A stretch of DNA of 64,000 bases from Ruegeria atlantica (lineage in GTDB: Bacteria; Pseudomonadota; Alphaproteobacteria; Rhodobacterales; Rhodobacteraceae). Positions 6,997 to 16,691 of the stretch are shown here, one piece after another. Each line of letters begins with the position of its first letter. Within the stretch, counting starts at the first letter, position 1. Below the pieces are notes generated by a model. It was not told the DNA's origin and ran no database searches. It worked only from the letters and a program-made list of their open reading frames with translations. A program made the translations under genes and the position numbers. The DNA is taken from the NCBI RefSeq assembly GCF_013033965.1, contig NZ_WQFE01000008.1, forward strand, positions 1-64,000, in the 5' to 3' direction.

Positions 6997-9864
6997 TTAC
7001 GGTTCAAGTCGTGCCAGAAGCGCAGAGCAGGGATGTGCAGGCTTGGCATTGCCAAACCGTCCGGCCTGTGATCGGCAGGAAAACCCGGTGACCAGCGCGC
7101 CCGATCCGGCAGTTTCCAGAGATTCGCGCCAGGATAGGTCGAAAAGTTGGCTGGACATGGCGCGGTGTTCGGCTTCGTGGCCAAACAACCCGGCCATGCC
7201 GCAGCACCCGGTGCTGGCGATGTCGAGCGTCAGCCCGAAATGCCGGAACACCGTTTGCCAACGCCGGGCGGCGGCGGGGTCAGCGGTTTTTTCGGTGCAA
7301 TGGGTGAACAGGGTAAAACGCGCGGCCTCGTCGGCGGGAAGATGGGGCAGTGCGTGCAAATTGTCGGACAGGAAGCGGTCCAGCGACAGGACTGTACGCA
7401 GGCCCAGATCGTAATCCTTGTTCAACAGGTCGGTCACGGCAGGTTCAAGGCTGATCATCGGAATGTCATCCGCCCCAAACTGCGACAGCAGTGCGGCGGT
7501 GTGATCGCGTTGCGCTTCGAAAGCGCCCATCATGCCGCGTACCTGCCGGGCCTTGCCGTTGGCGACCGGTGGAATGGCCCAGACGGTGAACCCCAGCCGA
7601 CCCAGCAGAGCCGCCGATTGCGCGATCACTTTGGTATCGAACGCGCCGGTGAAACTGTCCAGCACCAGCAGAACGGGGCGTTCCCCCCAGTTCGATGGAG
7701 GTGCGTGGGGATAGACCACGCGACCTCCGGCGTCCTGCACGGCCTGTTCGGCGGACAAAGCGGAATAGCGCGGGATATCAGCCAGGCCGAACCCCCGGTT
7801 CAGCACAGCGCGGCTCAGAGGGTTGCCCAGCACCAGATTGGCAAGTCGCGGTAGCTTGCGCAGGGCAAGCGAAAGCCCCTCCATATAGCGCAGCACATGG
7901 TCGCGTGAAGGGCGTGTGCGGGTCTTGAAGTATTCGTGCAGGAAGGCGGATTTCATCGCCGGAATATCTACCCGGACCGGACATTGGCCAGTGCAGGATT
8001 TGCATGACAGGCACGTGTCCAGGCTTTCCTTCAGCGCCTCTTCCACCGGGGCGACATCTTCGCCGGTCGAGCGCAGCCGTGCCCATTCGCGAAACAGGCT
8101 GGCGCGGCCCTTAGGGGCCTGAACCTTGTCGCGCGTGGCTTTGTAGGATGGGCACATCGGATCATCGGGTGCCCAGTTGTGGCAGGCCCCATTGCCGTTG
8201 CAGGCGATGGCACGGTCGAAATCGGCATGGGCCGTTTCGTCGATTTGCGCATCGCGCGCGCCGCGCATCGGTACGGCGTCCAGTTTCATCACCGTCAGAT
8301 CACTGTCGGCCGCTGTCACCAGCTTGCCCGGGTTCAACCGGTTGTCGGGATCGAAGGCCGCTTTGATCCGGCGCATCACCGCATAGAGGTCAGGGCCCAC
8401 ATAGGTTTCGACATATTCGCCCCGCATCCCCTTTCCATGCTCACCCCAGATCAGGCCGCCATGCTTTTGGCACAGCGCCGACACCGCGTCCGAAATTGGG
8501 CGGATCTGGTCCCGGTCCGCCGGGTCGCGCATGTTCAGCATTGGGCGCACATGAACGCAGCCCACATCGGCATGGCCGAACATGCCGTAGGTCAGACCGC
8601 GTGTATCCAGCAACCGGCCGAACTCGGCCACGAATGCCGACAGGTTTTCCGGCGGCACCGCGGCGTCCTCGACAAAGGGCAGGCCGATGCGGCTGGTTTC
8701 CACCGCCGCCAGCAATCCGACCGAGCGTTTGCGCATCTCCCACAGCGCCGACATCTCGGTGGGCGCAGCGGTGGTGACCTGCGCGGTCAGGGGGATGTGG
8801 TTCTGATCCAGAACGCGCGCCAGACGGTCCTGACCGGCCCGCACCTCATCCTCGGTGTCGCCGGTGAATTCGACGAACAGGAACCCGCCTGCCTCACCGA
8901 CCTGACCCAGCACGCTTTCCACCTCGCTCCACATCGAAGAGGCTGCGGCCAGCGCCAGAATTTTGTCGTCCAGAAACTCGATGGCCGCAGGCTCGGCGTT
9001 GGCCAGATAGGGGACGTGATCCAGCGCCGCCACGCAATTTTCATAGGCCAGAACCGTAAGCGCCCGGGCCTTGGGGATCGGTGTGATGCGCAGCGTCAGA
9101 CGGGTAGTCAGGGCCAGCGTACCTTCGGACCCGGCCAGCAGTTTGATGTAATTGAGATCGCCCGCATCTGCGCGCGCGTCGTCCAGGTTATAGCCGGTCA
9201 GACCCCTGTTCATGACGGGAAACCTGCGGGCGATCTCTTGGGCGTGGGTGTTCAGATCGCTTCGGATGGTGCGGCCGACACGCTCTAATTCCTTATCCGA
9301 AGCTTCGTGAGTGGTGACTGAAGCACCCCGCCCATTGGCCAGAATGATGTCGGCACTCAGAACATGGTCCGACATGCGGCCATATATCCGACTACCCTTG
9401 CCGCTGGCATCGGTGGCGAACATGCCACCCACGGTCGCCCGCGACGATGTGGAAACCGTCGGGGCAAAGAAATAGCCCTGCGGTTTGAGATATGCGTTGA
9501 GTTGGTCCAGCACCACGCCGGGTTCAACCGTGACGGTGCCTGCATCCGTATCCAGTGACAGAATGCCGGTCATGTGCCGTGACATGTCGATCACCACGCC
9601 GTCGTTCAGCGACTGGCCGTTTGTACCGGTCCCGCCACCGCGCGCGGTCAGCGCGATGCCAAACCGGTTCGCAAGTGCTGCGGCCTTTGCCATGTCGGCG
9701 GCATTCCGGGGGAACAGGATCGCCTGAGGTGCGATGTGATAGATGCTGTTGTCGGTCGCCCCAACCAACCGCGCTGCTTCGTCCTCGACAATGTCACCGC
9801 CAAAGCCATCGGCGCGCAGGGCGTTCAGATACTGCCGCAGATTGGGTGCGGTGTCGTCCAACAT
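6997..9864 (-). CDS. YdiJ-like FAD/4Fe-4S/CCG-domain 2-hydroxyacid dehydrogenase
   Basis: A 955-residue three-part flavoprotein. An FAD-binding PCMH domain comes first (ARGGGTGTNGQSLNDGVVID near residues 75-95), followed by the FAD-oxidase C-terminal domain. A ferredoxin part follows, with CNGNGACHNWAPDDPMC and CLSCKSCTGQCPV. A C-terminal cysteine-rich (CCG) region has STGCCGMAGLFGHEAEH. This order matches E. coli YdiJ and related D-lactate or D-2-hydroxyglutarate dehydrogenases, which pass electrons to the quinone pool or a carrier. Lying between tctA and the sulfatase, it probably oxidises the hydroxyl freed by desulfation. That role is inference; the architecture is seen. Confidence 0.88.
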   Translation of the reverse strand: MLDDTAPNLRQYLNALRADGFGGDIVEDEAARLVGATDNSIYHIAPQAILFPRNAADMAKAAALANRFGIALTARGGGTGTNGQSLNDGVVIDMSRHMTGILSLDTDAGTVTVEPGVVLDQLNAYLKPQGYFFAPTVSTSSRATVGGMFATDASGKGSRIYGRMSDHVLSADIILANGRGASVTTHEASDKELERVGRTIRSDLNTHAQEIARRFPVMNRGLTGYNLDDARADAGDLNYIKLLAGSEGTLALTTRLTLRITPIPKARALTVLAYENCVAALDHVPYLANAEPAAIEFLDDKILALAAASSMWSEVESVLGQVGEAGGFLFVEFTGDTEDEVRAGQDRLARVLDQNHIPLTAQVTTAAPTEMSALWEMRKRSVGLLAAVETSRIGLPFVEDAAVPPENLSAFVAEFGRLLDTRGLTYGMFGHADVGCVHVRPMLNMRDPADRDQIRPISDAVSALCQKHGGLIWGEHGKGMRGEYVETYVGPDLYAVMRRIKAAFDPDNRLNPGKLVTAADSDLTVMKLDAVPMRGARDAQIDETAHADFDRAIACNGNGACHNWAPDDPMCPSYKATRDKVQAPKGRASLFREWARLRSTGEDVAPVEEALKESLDTCLSCKSCTGQCPVRVDIPAMKSAFLHEYFKTRTRPSRDHVLRYMEGLSLALRKLPRLANLVLGNPLSRAVLNRGFGLADIPRYSALSAEQAVQDAGGRVVYPHAPPSNWGERPVLLVLDSFTGAFDTKVIAQSAALLGRLGFTVWAIPPVANGKARQVRGMMGAFEAQRDHTAALLSQFGADDIPMISLEPAVTDLLNKDYDLGLRTVLSLDRFLSDNLHALPHLPADEAARFTLFTHCTEKTADPAAARRWQTVFRHFGLTLDIASTGCCGMAGLFGHEAEHRAMSSQLFDLSWRESLETAGSGALVTGFSCRSQAGRFGNAKPAHPCSALLARLEP

Positions 9865-9887
9865 ATCTTCAGAGTCCCTGTTGGTAT

Positions 9888-9915
9888 GCCCGAGCGCCGG
9901 TCAGGACGCTCGGGC
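9888..9915 (-). terminator. Intercistronic stem-loop between tctA and dehydrogenase
   Basis: A perfect 9-bp stem, GCCCGAGCG paired with CGCTCGGGC around a 10-base loop, lies in the 59-base gap. It is not followed by a T-run on the minus strand. It is therefore more likely a processing or partial-termination signal that sets different levels for transporter and enzymes than a full terminator. Confidence 0.5.
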
Positions 9916-9923
9916 GGGGTTTG

Positions 9924-11438
9924 TCAGGTCTGCAATTCGGCGGTTGCTGCCTTGCGCGCGCGCATCCGTCCGATGATGCGGATACCGATGGCGATCACGG
10001 GGATGGCAAAGAAGATCAGCGCGACCGGGCGGTGCAGGAAGATGCCGAACCCGTCATCGGTCAGCAGGACCGACTGGCGCAGCGCCTGTTCGGCACCCGG
10101 TGCCAGCACAAAAGCGATGATCGCCGCAGCGGGGCTGAAATTCAGCGTTCGCATGAAGTACCCGATCAAGCCAAAGATGCAGGCCACCAGCACGTCAAAC
10201 ATCGACGACCGCGCAGTATAGGCCGAGATCAGGGCCACCGCCAGAATTGTCGGATAGATCAGCCGCTGCGGCACCTTGTCGATAACCCGGCCAATGACCG
10301 GACCCAGGAACCAGCCGATCAGACCATAAAGCGCGATACCGATCAGACCGGCAGCAAACAGGCCATAGACGATGTCGCCCGAGGTCTCGAAGATTTTAGG
10401 ACCGACCTGAATGCCGTGGATCAGGAACACGCCCATCAGCATCGCCGCAATAGTTGAACCCGGAACGCCAAGCGCCAGCAGCGGGATCATGGACGGGCCG
10501 GACACGGCGTTGTTGGCAGCCTCAGGCGCAGCCACGCCTTCGATGGCGCCTTTGCCCCATTCTTCCTTGTTCTTGGCTTTGGCCTTGGACGAGCCATAGG
10601 CCACGAAACAGGCCACGGCCGAGCCGACGCCGGGGATCAAGCCTACGAGCGCGCCAATGACAGACCCGCGTCCGATAAAGGGCAGGCAGCGCTTGATTTC
10701 AGCCCAGCTGAGCTCGTCATCCTCAGGCTTGCGCGCCGCGATTTCGTCATGATGTGTTTGACCGGACCGCGCGGCCTGAACCTGCGCGAACACTTCGGAA
10801 ATCACGAACATCCCGATCAGCAAAGGTACCAGCGAGAATCCGTTATACAGCTCGACCATGCCAAAACTGTAACGCGGTTCAGAGGTAATTGGATCCAGCC
10901 CGATCATCGCCAGCGACGCGCCAAACAAGGTCGAGGCAATGCCCTTGAGGACCGAATCCGAGATCACAGAACCGATGATCAGGAAGGCGCAGACATAGAT
11001 CGCAAAATAGTCCGGCGGCCCCAGTTCGCGGGTCAGTTGCGCGATGGTCAGCGCGCCGAAGATTAGCATGAACTCGCCGACATAGTCGCCGATGACCGAC
11101 GCGGTTGTCGCGGTCTTGAGCGCTTTGCCCGCCTGCCCCTTTTTGGTCAGTGCGTGCCCGTCGATGACCGTTGCAGCAGCAGCGGTTGTTCCCGGCGTGT
11201 TGAACAGGATAGCAGAAATGGACCCGCCGAACCGCCCTGCCTTGCCGATGACATAGAGGAAGGCCAGCGCCGACAAAGGGTCGATGTAATAAGTGATCGG
11301 AACCAGCATCGCAATCGCGGCCGAGGCCGTCAGACCGGGCACCGCGCCAACGATAACGCCGAGGATCGACCCCAGCACCACGAACATCAATGTCTCGGGT
11401 GTGGTGAAAATGGTGTAGAAACCGTTCAGAAGCTCCAT
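9924..11438 (-). CDS. TctA-family large membrane subunit of a TTT transporter
   Basis: A 504-residue integral membrane protein with about a dozen hydrophobic segments. It carries the two family motifs: GAVPGLTASAAIAMLVP near residue 32 and a second GLIPGVGSAVACFVAYG near residue 265. It forms the permease core of a tripartite tricarboxylate transporter that uses a periplasmic binding protein (TctC) and ion gradients. A GAGG Shine-Dalgarno precedes the ATG at 11438, 10 bases after tctB. TTT systems carry carboxylates such as citrate, tartrate or terephthalate; with sulfatase and dehydrogenase downstream, a sulfated or hydroxylated carboxylate is a fair guess. Confidence 0.93.
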   Translation of the reverse strand: MELLNGFYTIFTTPETLMFVVLGSILGVIVGAVPGLTASAAIAMLVPITYYIDPLSALAFLYVIGKAGRFGGSISAILFNTPGTTAAAATVIDGHALTKKGQAGKALKTATTASVIGDYVGEFMLIFGALTIAQLTRELGPPDYFAIYVCAFLIIGSVISDSVLKGIASTLFGASLAMIGLDPITSEPRYSFGMVELYNGFSLVPLLIGMFVISEVFAQVQAARSGQTHHDEIAARKPEDDELSWAEIKRCLPFIGRGSVIGALVGLIPGVGSAVACFVAYGSSKAKAKNKEEWGKGAIEGVAAPEAANNAVSGPSMIPLLALGVPGSTIAAMLMGVFLIHGIQVGPKIFETSGDIVYGLFAAGLIGIALYGLIGWFLGPVIGRVIDKVPQRLIYPTILAVALISAYTARSSMFDVLVACIFGLIGYFMRTLNFSPAAAIIAFVLAPGAEQALRQSVLLTDDGFGIFLHRPVALIFFAIPVIAIGIRIIGRMRARKAATAELQT

Positions 11439-11448
11439 GTCATTTTCC

Positions 11449-11970
11449 TCACTGAAGCCCGATAAGAGATAGGGGGTTAAAGATGGTTGCGGCTGGTTCG
11501 AACACGGTCATCAGCTTGAAGAAAAGCAGATACAAAACGATTGTTCCGATCACCGGCAGCAGGATCAATGCCGGTAGACGCACAGCAAACAACAACCCGG
11601 CGCAGAACAGCGTAACAAAGCAGGCGGTGACGTACCCAAACGCACCGAACATCCAGACAAAGGCCAGACCCATAAGGAACAGAGGTACGGCGTCCGAAAA
11701 GAACCGCTTTGCCTCAAAGCTGCTTTTGTCCGCCGGTGCGGTTTGATTGCGAATACCAAACACAATCAGGATTAAGCCGATCAGCCCAAGCGCCACACAA
11801 ATTGCCTGAGGAAAAAATCGCGGCCCCACACCTTCTTCGTCAACAAAATCCAGTGAGATATTGAAGGATTTCCAGAAAAAGAAGGCGGCCAGAGCAACCA
11901 GCGCGGCCCCTGCCACAATATTGTGGCGCGCAGTTTTGCGCGCCACATCCATTTGAACGTTCTCGGTCAT
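11449..11970 (-). CDS. TctB-family small membrane subunit of a TTT transporter
   Basis: A 173-residue protein with four predicted membrane spans: AGAALVALAAFFFWKSF, an ICVALGLIGLILIVFG span, and two in the second half. This is the normal size and shape of TctB, a poorly conserved accessory subunit beside TctA. Its start codon overlaps the tctC stop as ATGA, showing translational coupling. Identification rests on topology and position between tctC and tctA rather than on a catalytic motif. Confidence 0.88.
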   Translation of the reverse strand: MTENVQMDVARKTARHNIVAGAALVALAAFFFWKSFNISLDFVDEEGVGPRFFPQAICVALGLIGLILIVFGIRNQTAPADKSSFEAKRFFSDAVPLFLMGLAFVWMFGAFGYVTACFVTLFCAGLLFAVRLPALILLPVIGTIVLYLLFFKLMTVFEPAATIFNPLSLIGLQ

Positions 11971-12923
11971 TCCATAGTTTCCAGCAATTTACCCCATGCC
12001 TCCTTGGAGGATTCCAAAGCTGCAGCGGTGTCAGGACCGCTGACGCTGGATGTAGGCAGACCCGCCTTGGACAGGGTGTCCACATAGGATTCTTCCTGGG
12101 TGATCGCGACCACTGCGTCAGACAGTTTGGCGACAATCTCGTCCGAGGTTCGCGCAGGGGCCATAACGATCATCGGGGTCGAAACCGGGATGAACTCAAC
12201 GCCCAGTTCCTTGGCCGACGGTGCGTCCGGTGCAGCCGGGTGGCGGTCATTCGACAGAACCGCCAGCAGGCGCACATCGCCCTCAAAGCCGCGACCCAAA
12301 TGGGCACCCATGATGCCAAAATCAACATCCGCGCTGGTCAGCGCTGCCCGTACACCCGAGCCGCCTTTGAACGGAACATCCTTGGCTTCGACCCCGTTCG
12401 GATTCAGAACGCCCAAACCCGCCATATGCCATACGTTGCCGCGACCGGTATGGCCCCAGCGCAGTTTCGAATCCGAGGATTTAGCCACTTCGATCAGTTC
12501 GTCCAGTGACTGAATGGACGATCCCGCAGGGACGAAGATACCAGCGGTCAATTCGCCAATCGTGCCGACCATTTTGAAGTCATCTGTTGATACAACCTGC
12601 GGTTTGATCAGATTTTTCAAAACCATCGAGCCCGCCGAGGCCAGATATAGCGTGTAGCCGGTCGGGGGTTGATCCGCCACGAAACGTCCACCAACCAGAC
12701 CGCCTCCACCAGGCTTGTTGACAATGACAACGGGCTGGCCGCCGGTATGGGCTTCAGCCGCGCTGGCCAGCGCCCGGGCATAAGTGTCGGTGCCACCGCC
12801 GGCTTTGAAGCCTACGATCATATCGATCGGGCGTTCTGGGAACTCGGCGGCCTGGGCCAGCGTTCCCGTCACAGCCAATGCCGCACCGGCGGCCAGACTC
12901 TTCATCCATCCAAGTTTTGTCAT
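11967..12923 (-). CDS. TctC-family periplasmic solute-binding protein of a TTT transporter
   Basis: A 318-residue exported binding protein. The signal peptide MTKLGWMKSLAAGAALAV ends near AQAAEFPERPI. The mature part begins with the family hallmark FPERPIDMIVGFKAGGGTDT and has VVIVNKPGGGGLVGGRF near residue 70. I use the ATG at 12923, which has GGGAGGAGAA just upstream; an upstream in-frame ATG at 12980 would spoil the signal peptide. It is first in the tctCBA-dehydrogenase-sulfatase-amidohydrolase set, so the promoter should lie in 12924-13097. Confidence 0.92.
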   Translation of the reverse strand: MTKLGWMKSLAAGAALAVTGTLAQAAEFPERPIDMIVGFKAGGGTDTYARALASAAEAHTGGQPVVIVNKPGGGGLVGGRFVADQPPTGYTLYLASAGSMVLKNLIKPQVVSTDDFKMVGTIGELTAGIFVPAGSSIQSLDELIEVAKSSDSKLRWGHTGRGNVWHMAGLGVLNPNGVEAKDVPFKGGSGVRAALTSADVDFGIMGAHLGRGFEGDVRLLAVLSNDRHPAAPDAPSAKELGVEFIPVSTPMIVMAPARTSDEIVAKLSDAVVAITQEESYVDTLSKAGLPTSSVSGPDTAAALESSKEAWGKLLETME

Positions 12924-13097
12924 GGTTCTCCTCCCATTGAGCTCGCGGCAATACGCCATTGCCTGATATTTCATTTTCAAAGGCTACCGCTGGGTTGGGC
13001 CATTAGGACAATATTATCTTATGATTTTCTCTATAGGAAAGTCATATGGCGCGACCCTACGGCTTACGCTACGGATGCCTGGCCATCGCGATTTCCC

Positions 13098-14303
13098 TTA
13101 AACCCGCTCCAGCAGAAGCGAAATTCCCTGCCCAACACCGATACACATGGTGCAGACCGCGTAGGTCTGACTTGTTCGCGCAAGGTGCTGCGTTGCGGTC
13201 AGGGCCAGTCGCGCGCCCGACATGCCCAAAGGATGTCCCAGCGCGATCGCGCCGCCATTGGGATTCACCTTCGGAGAATCATCCGGCAGACCCAGTTCAC
13301 GAGTCACGGCCAGCGCCTGCGCCGCGAAAGCCTCGTTCAGCTCGATCAGATCGATCTGACCTATCTCCATCCCGGTGCGGGCCAGCAATTTCTGTGTTGC
13401 AGGTGCGGGGCCAAAACCCATGATCCGGGGCGCAACCCCCGCGGTCGCCGCGCTGACGACGCGCGCACGTGGGGTCAGCCCATGACGCTTGGCGGCCTCT
13501 TCACTGGCGATGATCAACGCCGCAGCGCCGTCATTCACACCCGAAGCATTGCCCGCTGTCACTGACCCACCCTGCCGGAACGGCGCGCGTAGTTTGGCCA
13601 GCCCCTCTAGCGTGGTTTCTGCCCGGGGATGTTCGTCGGTGTCCACGACGAGCGGGTCACCCTTGCGCTGCGGAATGGTCACCGGCGTAATTTCTTCGGC
13701 GAAAACACCCGCTGCCTGCGCCGCTGCCGCGCGTTGTTGCGAGCGCAGGGCAAAGGCGTCCTGATCTTCGCGGCTGATCTGAAAGGCCTCCGCCACGTTC
13801 TCGGCTGTTTCGGGCATCGAATCGACCCCGTGTTGTGCTTTCATCTGCGCGTTCACGAAGCGCCAGCCAATGGTCGTGTCGTGAATTTCGGTCGTGCGGG
13901 AAAAGGCGGATGTCGATTTGGGCATCACAAAAGGCGCGCGGCTCATGCTTTCGACACCGCCGGCAATGATCAGATCGGCATCCCCGGCCCGGATCGCACG
14001 GGCGCCGTAGCTGACCGCGTCCAGACCTGATCCGCACAACCGATTCAGCGTGGTTCCCGATACCGAATCCGGCAGCCCTGCCAGCAGCGACGACATGCGT
14101 GCCACGTTGCGGTTGTCCTCGCCCGCCTGATTGGCGCAGCCGAACAGGACGTCGTCGACCGCCGCCCAATCGACCTGAGCGTTGCGCGCCATCAATGCCC
14201 GCAGCGGCACAGCGCCCAGATCGTCGGCCCTGACCGAGGACAGCCCACCGCCATAGCGCCCGATGGGCGTGCGGATCGCATCACAGATAAAGGCATCAGA
14301 CAT
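13098..14303 (-). CDS. pcaF: 3-oxoadipyl-CoA thiolase (PcaF type)
   Basis: A 401-residue degradative thiolase, cleaving 3-oxoadipyl-CoA to succinyl-CoA and acetyl-CoA in the typical case. The N-terminus [20 protein letters not shown] is the recognisable PcaF opening. Catalytic residues seen are Cys90 in [11 protein letters not shown], the [10 protein letters not shown] histidine, and Cys387 in [10 protein letters not shown]. Its start overlaps the CoA-transferase stop by one base (TGATG). No other pca gene is present. With ligase, acyl-CoA dehydrogenase and CaiB upstream it more likely finishes breakdown of a dicarboxylic acid such as adipate than of aromatics; that is inference. Confidence 0.88.
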   Translation of the reverse strand: MSDAFICDAIRTPIGRYGGGLSSVRADDLGAVPLRALMARNAQVDWAAVDDVLFGCANQAGEDNRNVARMSSLLAGLPDSVSGTTLNRLCGSGLDAVSYGARAIRAGDADLIIAGGVESMSRAPFVMPKSTSAFSRTTEIHDTTIGWRFVNAQMKAQHGVDSMPETAENVAEAFQISREDQDAFALRSQQRAAAAQAAGVFAEEITPVTIPQRKGDPLVVDTDEHPRAETTLEGLAKLRAPFRQGGSVTAGNASGVNDGAAALIIASEEAAKRHGLTPRARVVSAATAGVAPRIMGFGPAPATQKLLARTGMEIGQIDLIELNEAFAAQALAVTRELGLPDDSPKVNPNGGAIALGHPLGMSGARLALTATQHLARTSQTYAVCTMCIGVGQGISLLLERV

Positions 14304-15475
14304 CAGATCACTCCGGCCTCGCGCATCGCTTGGATGGCGGCATCGTCATGGCCCAACCCGCGCAGGATCTCGTCGGTATCCTGACCTTTGCCGGGCGGGG
14401 GGCGGTTAAACTCATTCAAACCGGCGGAAAACTTGGTGGGGTACCCGGCCTGAAAGCTCTTGTTCTCGCCTTCGCCCAGCTCTCCGAACATGCCGCGTTC
14501 TTGCAAATGCGGGTCGTCGAACAAGCGCAGGTCTTGATATACCACCGCCCAGGGCAGGTCGGTTGGACCAAAAAGCGCCTCCCACTCGGCCAGCGTTTTT
14601 GAGGCGAACATCTCGGACATCAAAGCGTGCACTTCGGATTTGCGCTGGTTGCGCAATTTGTTGGTGGCATATTCCTCGCGGCCCAGCTGCGGGAAATCAG
14701 ACGCCATCAGAGCGGCTAGCTGCACCCAGAACTTGTTTTCGAACAGCCCGATAGCGATATGGCCGCCATCGCTGGCTTCAAAGATATCGTTGTCTGGCAT
14801 GACAAAGGACATCTTGTCGGGATCGCCCTCGCACAGCTCATGCGCGATGCGCACCAATGGTGCAGACCAGTTTACCATCGCGTCGGTGATGGCGACATCC
14901 AGATATTGACCCTGACCGCTGATCTTGGCCGAGCCCATGGCCACTGCCAGCGACAGAGCACCATACATTGCGCCTGCGTAGTCCGACAGACGTACTTTCG
15001 GACGGGCAAGCTTGTCATTGACCTGGCTGGGCACAGCAAAATAGCCCGAGAGCGCCAGAAAGTCGATGTCATGCCCAGCGCGATGGCTGTAAGGGCCAGT
15101 TTGGCCAAACCCGGACAACGAGCAATAGACGATTGCGGGGTTCAGGGCCCGGACGGCCTCGTACCCGAAGCCTAGCCGGTCCATTACCCCGGGGCGAAAG
15201 CTCTCGATCACGGCATCAGTGCTTCTTAGCAGATCGGTGAGCACCCCCTTGCCCTCTTCGGATTTCAGATCCAGCGTCAGCGACTTTTTATTTCGGTTCA
15301 GTCGCGCAAACATGTCTTTCCCCAATCGGCGACCCGGATCGCCATGCTTGGGCTCTTCGATCTTGATGACCTCGGCCCCCAGATCGGCCAGAGACTGAGT
15401 GGCAAAGGGACCCGGCAGCAGGCGCGACAGGTCGACAATTCGCATCCCATTCAGGAAAGACCAGTCATTCGTCAT
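14303..15475 (-). CDS. CaiB/BaiF-family (family III) CoA-transferase
   Basis: A 390-residue family III CoA-transferase. Seen are the [20 protein letters not shown] nucleotide-binding opening, [14 protein letters not shown], and the catalytic aspartate region [12 protein letters not shown] near residue 150. Members move CoA between acyl groups, often from succinyl-CoA onto a carboxylate, without ATP. The ATG at 15475 is chosen because it overlaps the preceding dehydrogenase stop as ATGA. It sits with an acyl-CoA ligase, so the set has two ways to activate acids, or activates two different acids. The acceptor is unknown. Confidence 0.88.
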   Translation of the reverse strand: MTNDWSFLNGMRIVDLSRLLPGPFATQSLADLGAEVIKIEEPKHGDPGRRLGKDMFARLNRNKKSLTLDLKSEEGKGVLTDLLRSTDAVIESFRPGVMDRLGFGYEAVRALNPAIVYCSLSGFGQTGPYSHRAGHDIDFLALSGYFAVPSQVNDKLARPKVRLSDYAGAMYGALSLAVAMGSAKISGQGQYLDVAITDAMVNWSAPLVRIAHELCEGDPDKMSFVMPDNDIFEASDGGHIAIGLFENKFWVQLAALMASDFPQLGREEYATNKLRNQRKSEVHALMSEMFASKTLAEWEALFGPTDLPWAVVYQDLRLFDDPHLQERGMFGELGEGENKSFQAGYPTKFSAGLNEFNRPPPGKGQDTDEILRGLGHDDAAIQAMREAGVI

Positions 15476-16689
15476 TGCGCCGCCTCCGGATGAGCCTGTT
15501 TCCATTCTTTTTGGATACCCTTGCCGATGGTGTTGCGCTGAATTTCAGAACTGCCGGTCAATACGCGGAACATGCGCAGGCGACGGAACACCCACTCGAC
15601 GGGATGGTTCTTGGTCATTCCGGTCGCACCGTGGATCTGGATAGCCTTGTCTGCCACCTGAAAGGCGTTTTCAGCGACGAAGACCTTGCACATGGCCGCC
15701 TCGGTCCGGATGTTTTCGCCGCGGTCAGCCTTGGCAGCAGCGGCATGGATCATGGAATGAGCCGCGAAATTGGCGGTTTTCATATCGGCCAGCATGTGCT
15801 GGATCGCCTGGAAATTGGCGATTGGCTGCTTAAACTGGACCCGCCGGTTGGCATAATCCACCGTCTGCTCCAGTGCGAACTGCGCATGGCCCAGCATGGT
15901 GGGGCATTGCAGAAGACGGTTGATGTTGATCCGCTCCATCCCCAGCTTGAACCCGTTGCCCAACCCCCCAAGGATATTGCGGGCAGGCACCCGGACATTT
16001 TCCAAAATAATGTCGTTGTCGATATGCTGGCCGGACATGGGCAGATAATGCCCTTCGACCCGATACCCGGGCGAGGCCGCATCAATCAGAAACGCAGTCA
16101 CGCCGCCCGCCCCCGCATCCGGGTCGGTCACACACATGACGATGGCAAAATCCGCCGTGCGCGACGCGGTGATATAGCGTTTGTGCCCGTTAATGATGTA
16201 GTCGTCGCCATCCTTGACGGCAGTGGTTTCGATCCGCATCGCATCCGATCCCGCGTTGGGCTCGCTCAGCGCAAAACACCCGGCGCGTTCACCGCGCGCG
16301 GCAGGGTAGAAGAACTCGTCGTTCTGCTCATCCGTTGCGCGGGTAATGATGTATCCGATCCGCATTGGCCCGCCGTTTTCGCCCAGTACGCAACCATACA
16401 GTGCCGCGTTTGATCGGGTGCAATCGGCCTTGAGCGTGCATAGCTGGTCGATCGACAGGCCCAGCCCCCCGTACTCTTCCGGCAGGTTGCAGCCATAGAT
16501 GCCCAACTCGCGAGAGCGTTTCCACCATTCTTCAAGTTGCGCCCGTTCGAACCGAGTTTCGTGGGTTAGACCGTGCTCCTGCTCAAACGGGATCATTTCA
16601 TCATAGAGCAGGTTGTTCACCTTCGACCGCAGGTCGGCGAAGGCTTGAGCTTCAAGACCGGACGTCGCGCGATTTAACCCCTGGTTCAT
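15472..16689 (-). CDS. Acyl-CoA dehydrogenase
   Basis: A 405-residue flavin acyl-CoA dehydrogenase: N-terminal helical domain (residues 1-125), middle beta domain with CFALSEPNAGSDAMRIET and HKRYITASRTADFAIV, and a C-terminal four-helix domain with IQIHGATGMTKNHPVEWVFR. It introduces the alpha-beta double bond into an acyl-CoA and hands electrons to ETF. The start at 16689 follows GGAAGGTGTGACT and lies 2 bases past the ligase stop; an earlier in-frame Met at 16719 lies inside the ligase gene and is less likely. Chain length and branching preference cannot be read. Confidence 0.92.
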   Translation of the reverse strand: MNQGLNRATSGLEAQAFADLRSKVNNLLYDEMIPFEQEHGLTHETRFERAQLEEWWKRSRELGIYGCNLPEEYGGLGLSIDQLCTLKADCTRSNAALYGCVLGENGGPMRIGYIITRATDEQNDEFFYPAARGERAGCFALSEPNAGSDAMRIETTAVKDGDDYIINGHKRYITASRTADFAIVMCVTDPDAGAGGVTAFLIDAASPGYRVEGHYLPMSGQHIDNDIILENVRVPARNILGGLGNGFKLGMERININRLLQCPTMLGHAQFALEQTVDYANRRVQFKQPIANFQAIQHMLADMKTANFAAHSMIHAAAAKADRGENIRTEAAMCKVFVAENAFQVADKAIQIHGATGMTKNHPVEWVFRRLRMFRVLTGSSEIQRNTIGKGIQKEWKQAHPEAAQ

Positions 16690-16691
16690 AG

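Noticed and set aside
8179..9288. 369-codon plus-strand open frame
   Set aside because: Lies wholly inside the FAD/Fe-S dehydrogenase on the other strand and has no protein-like features.
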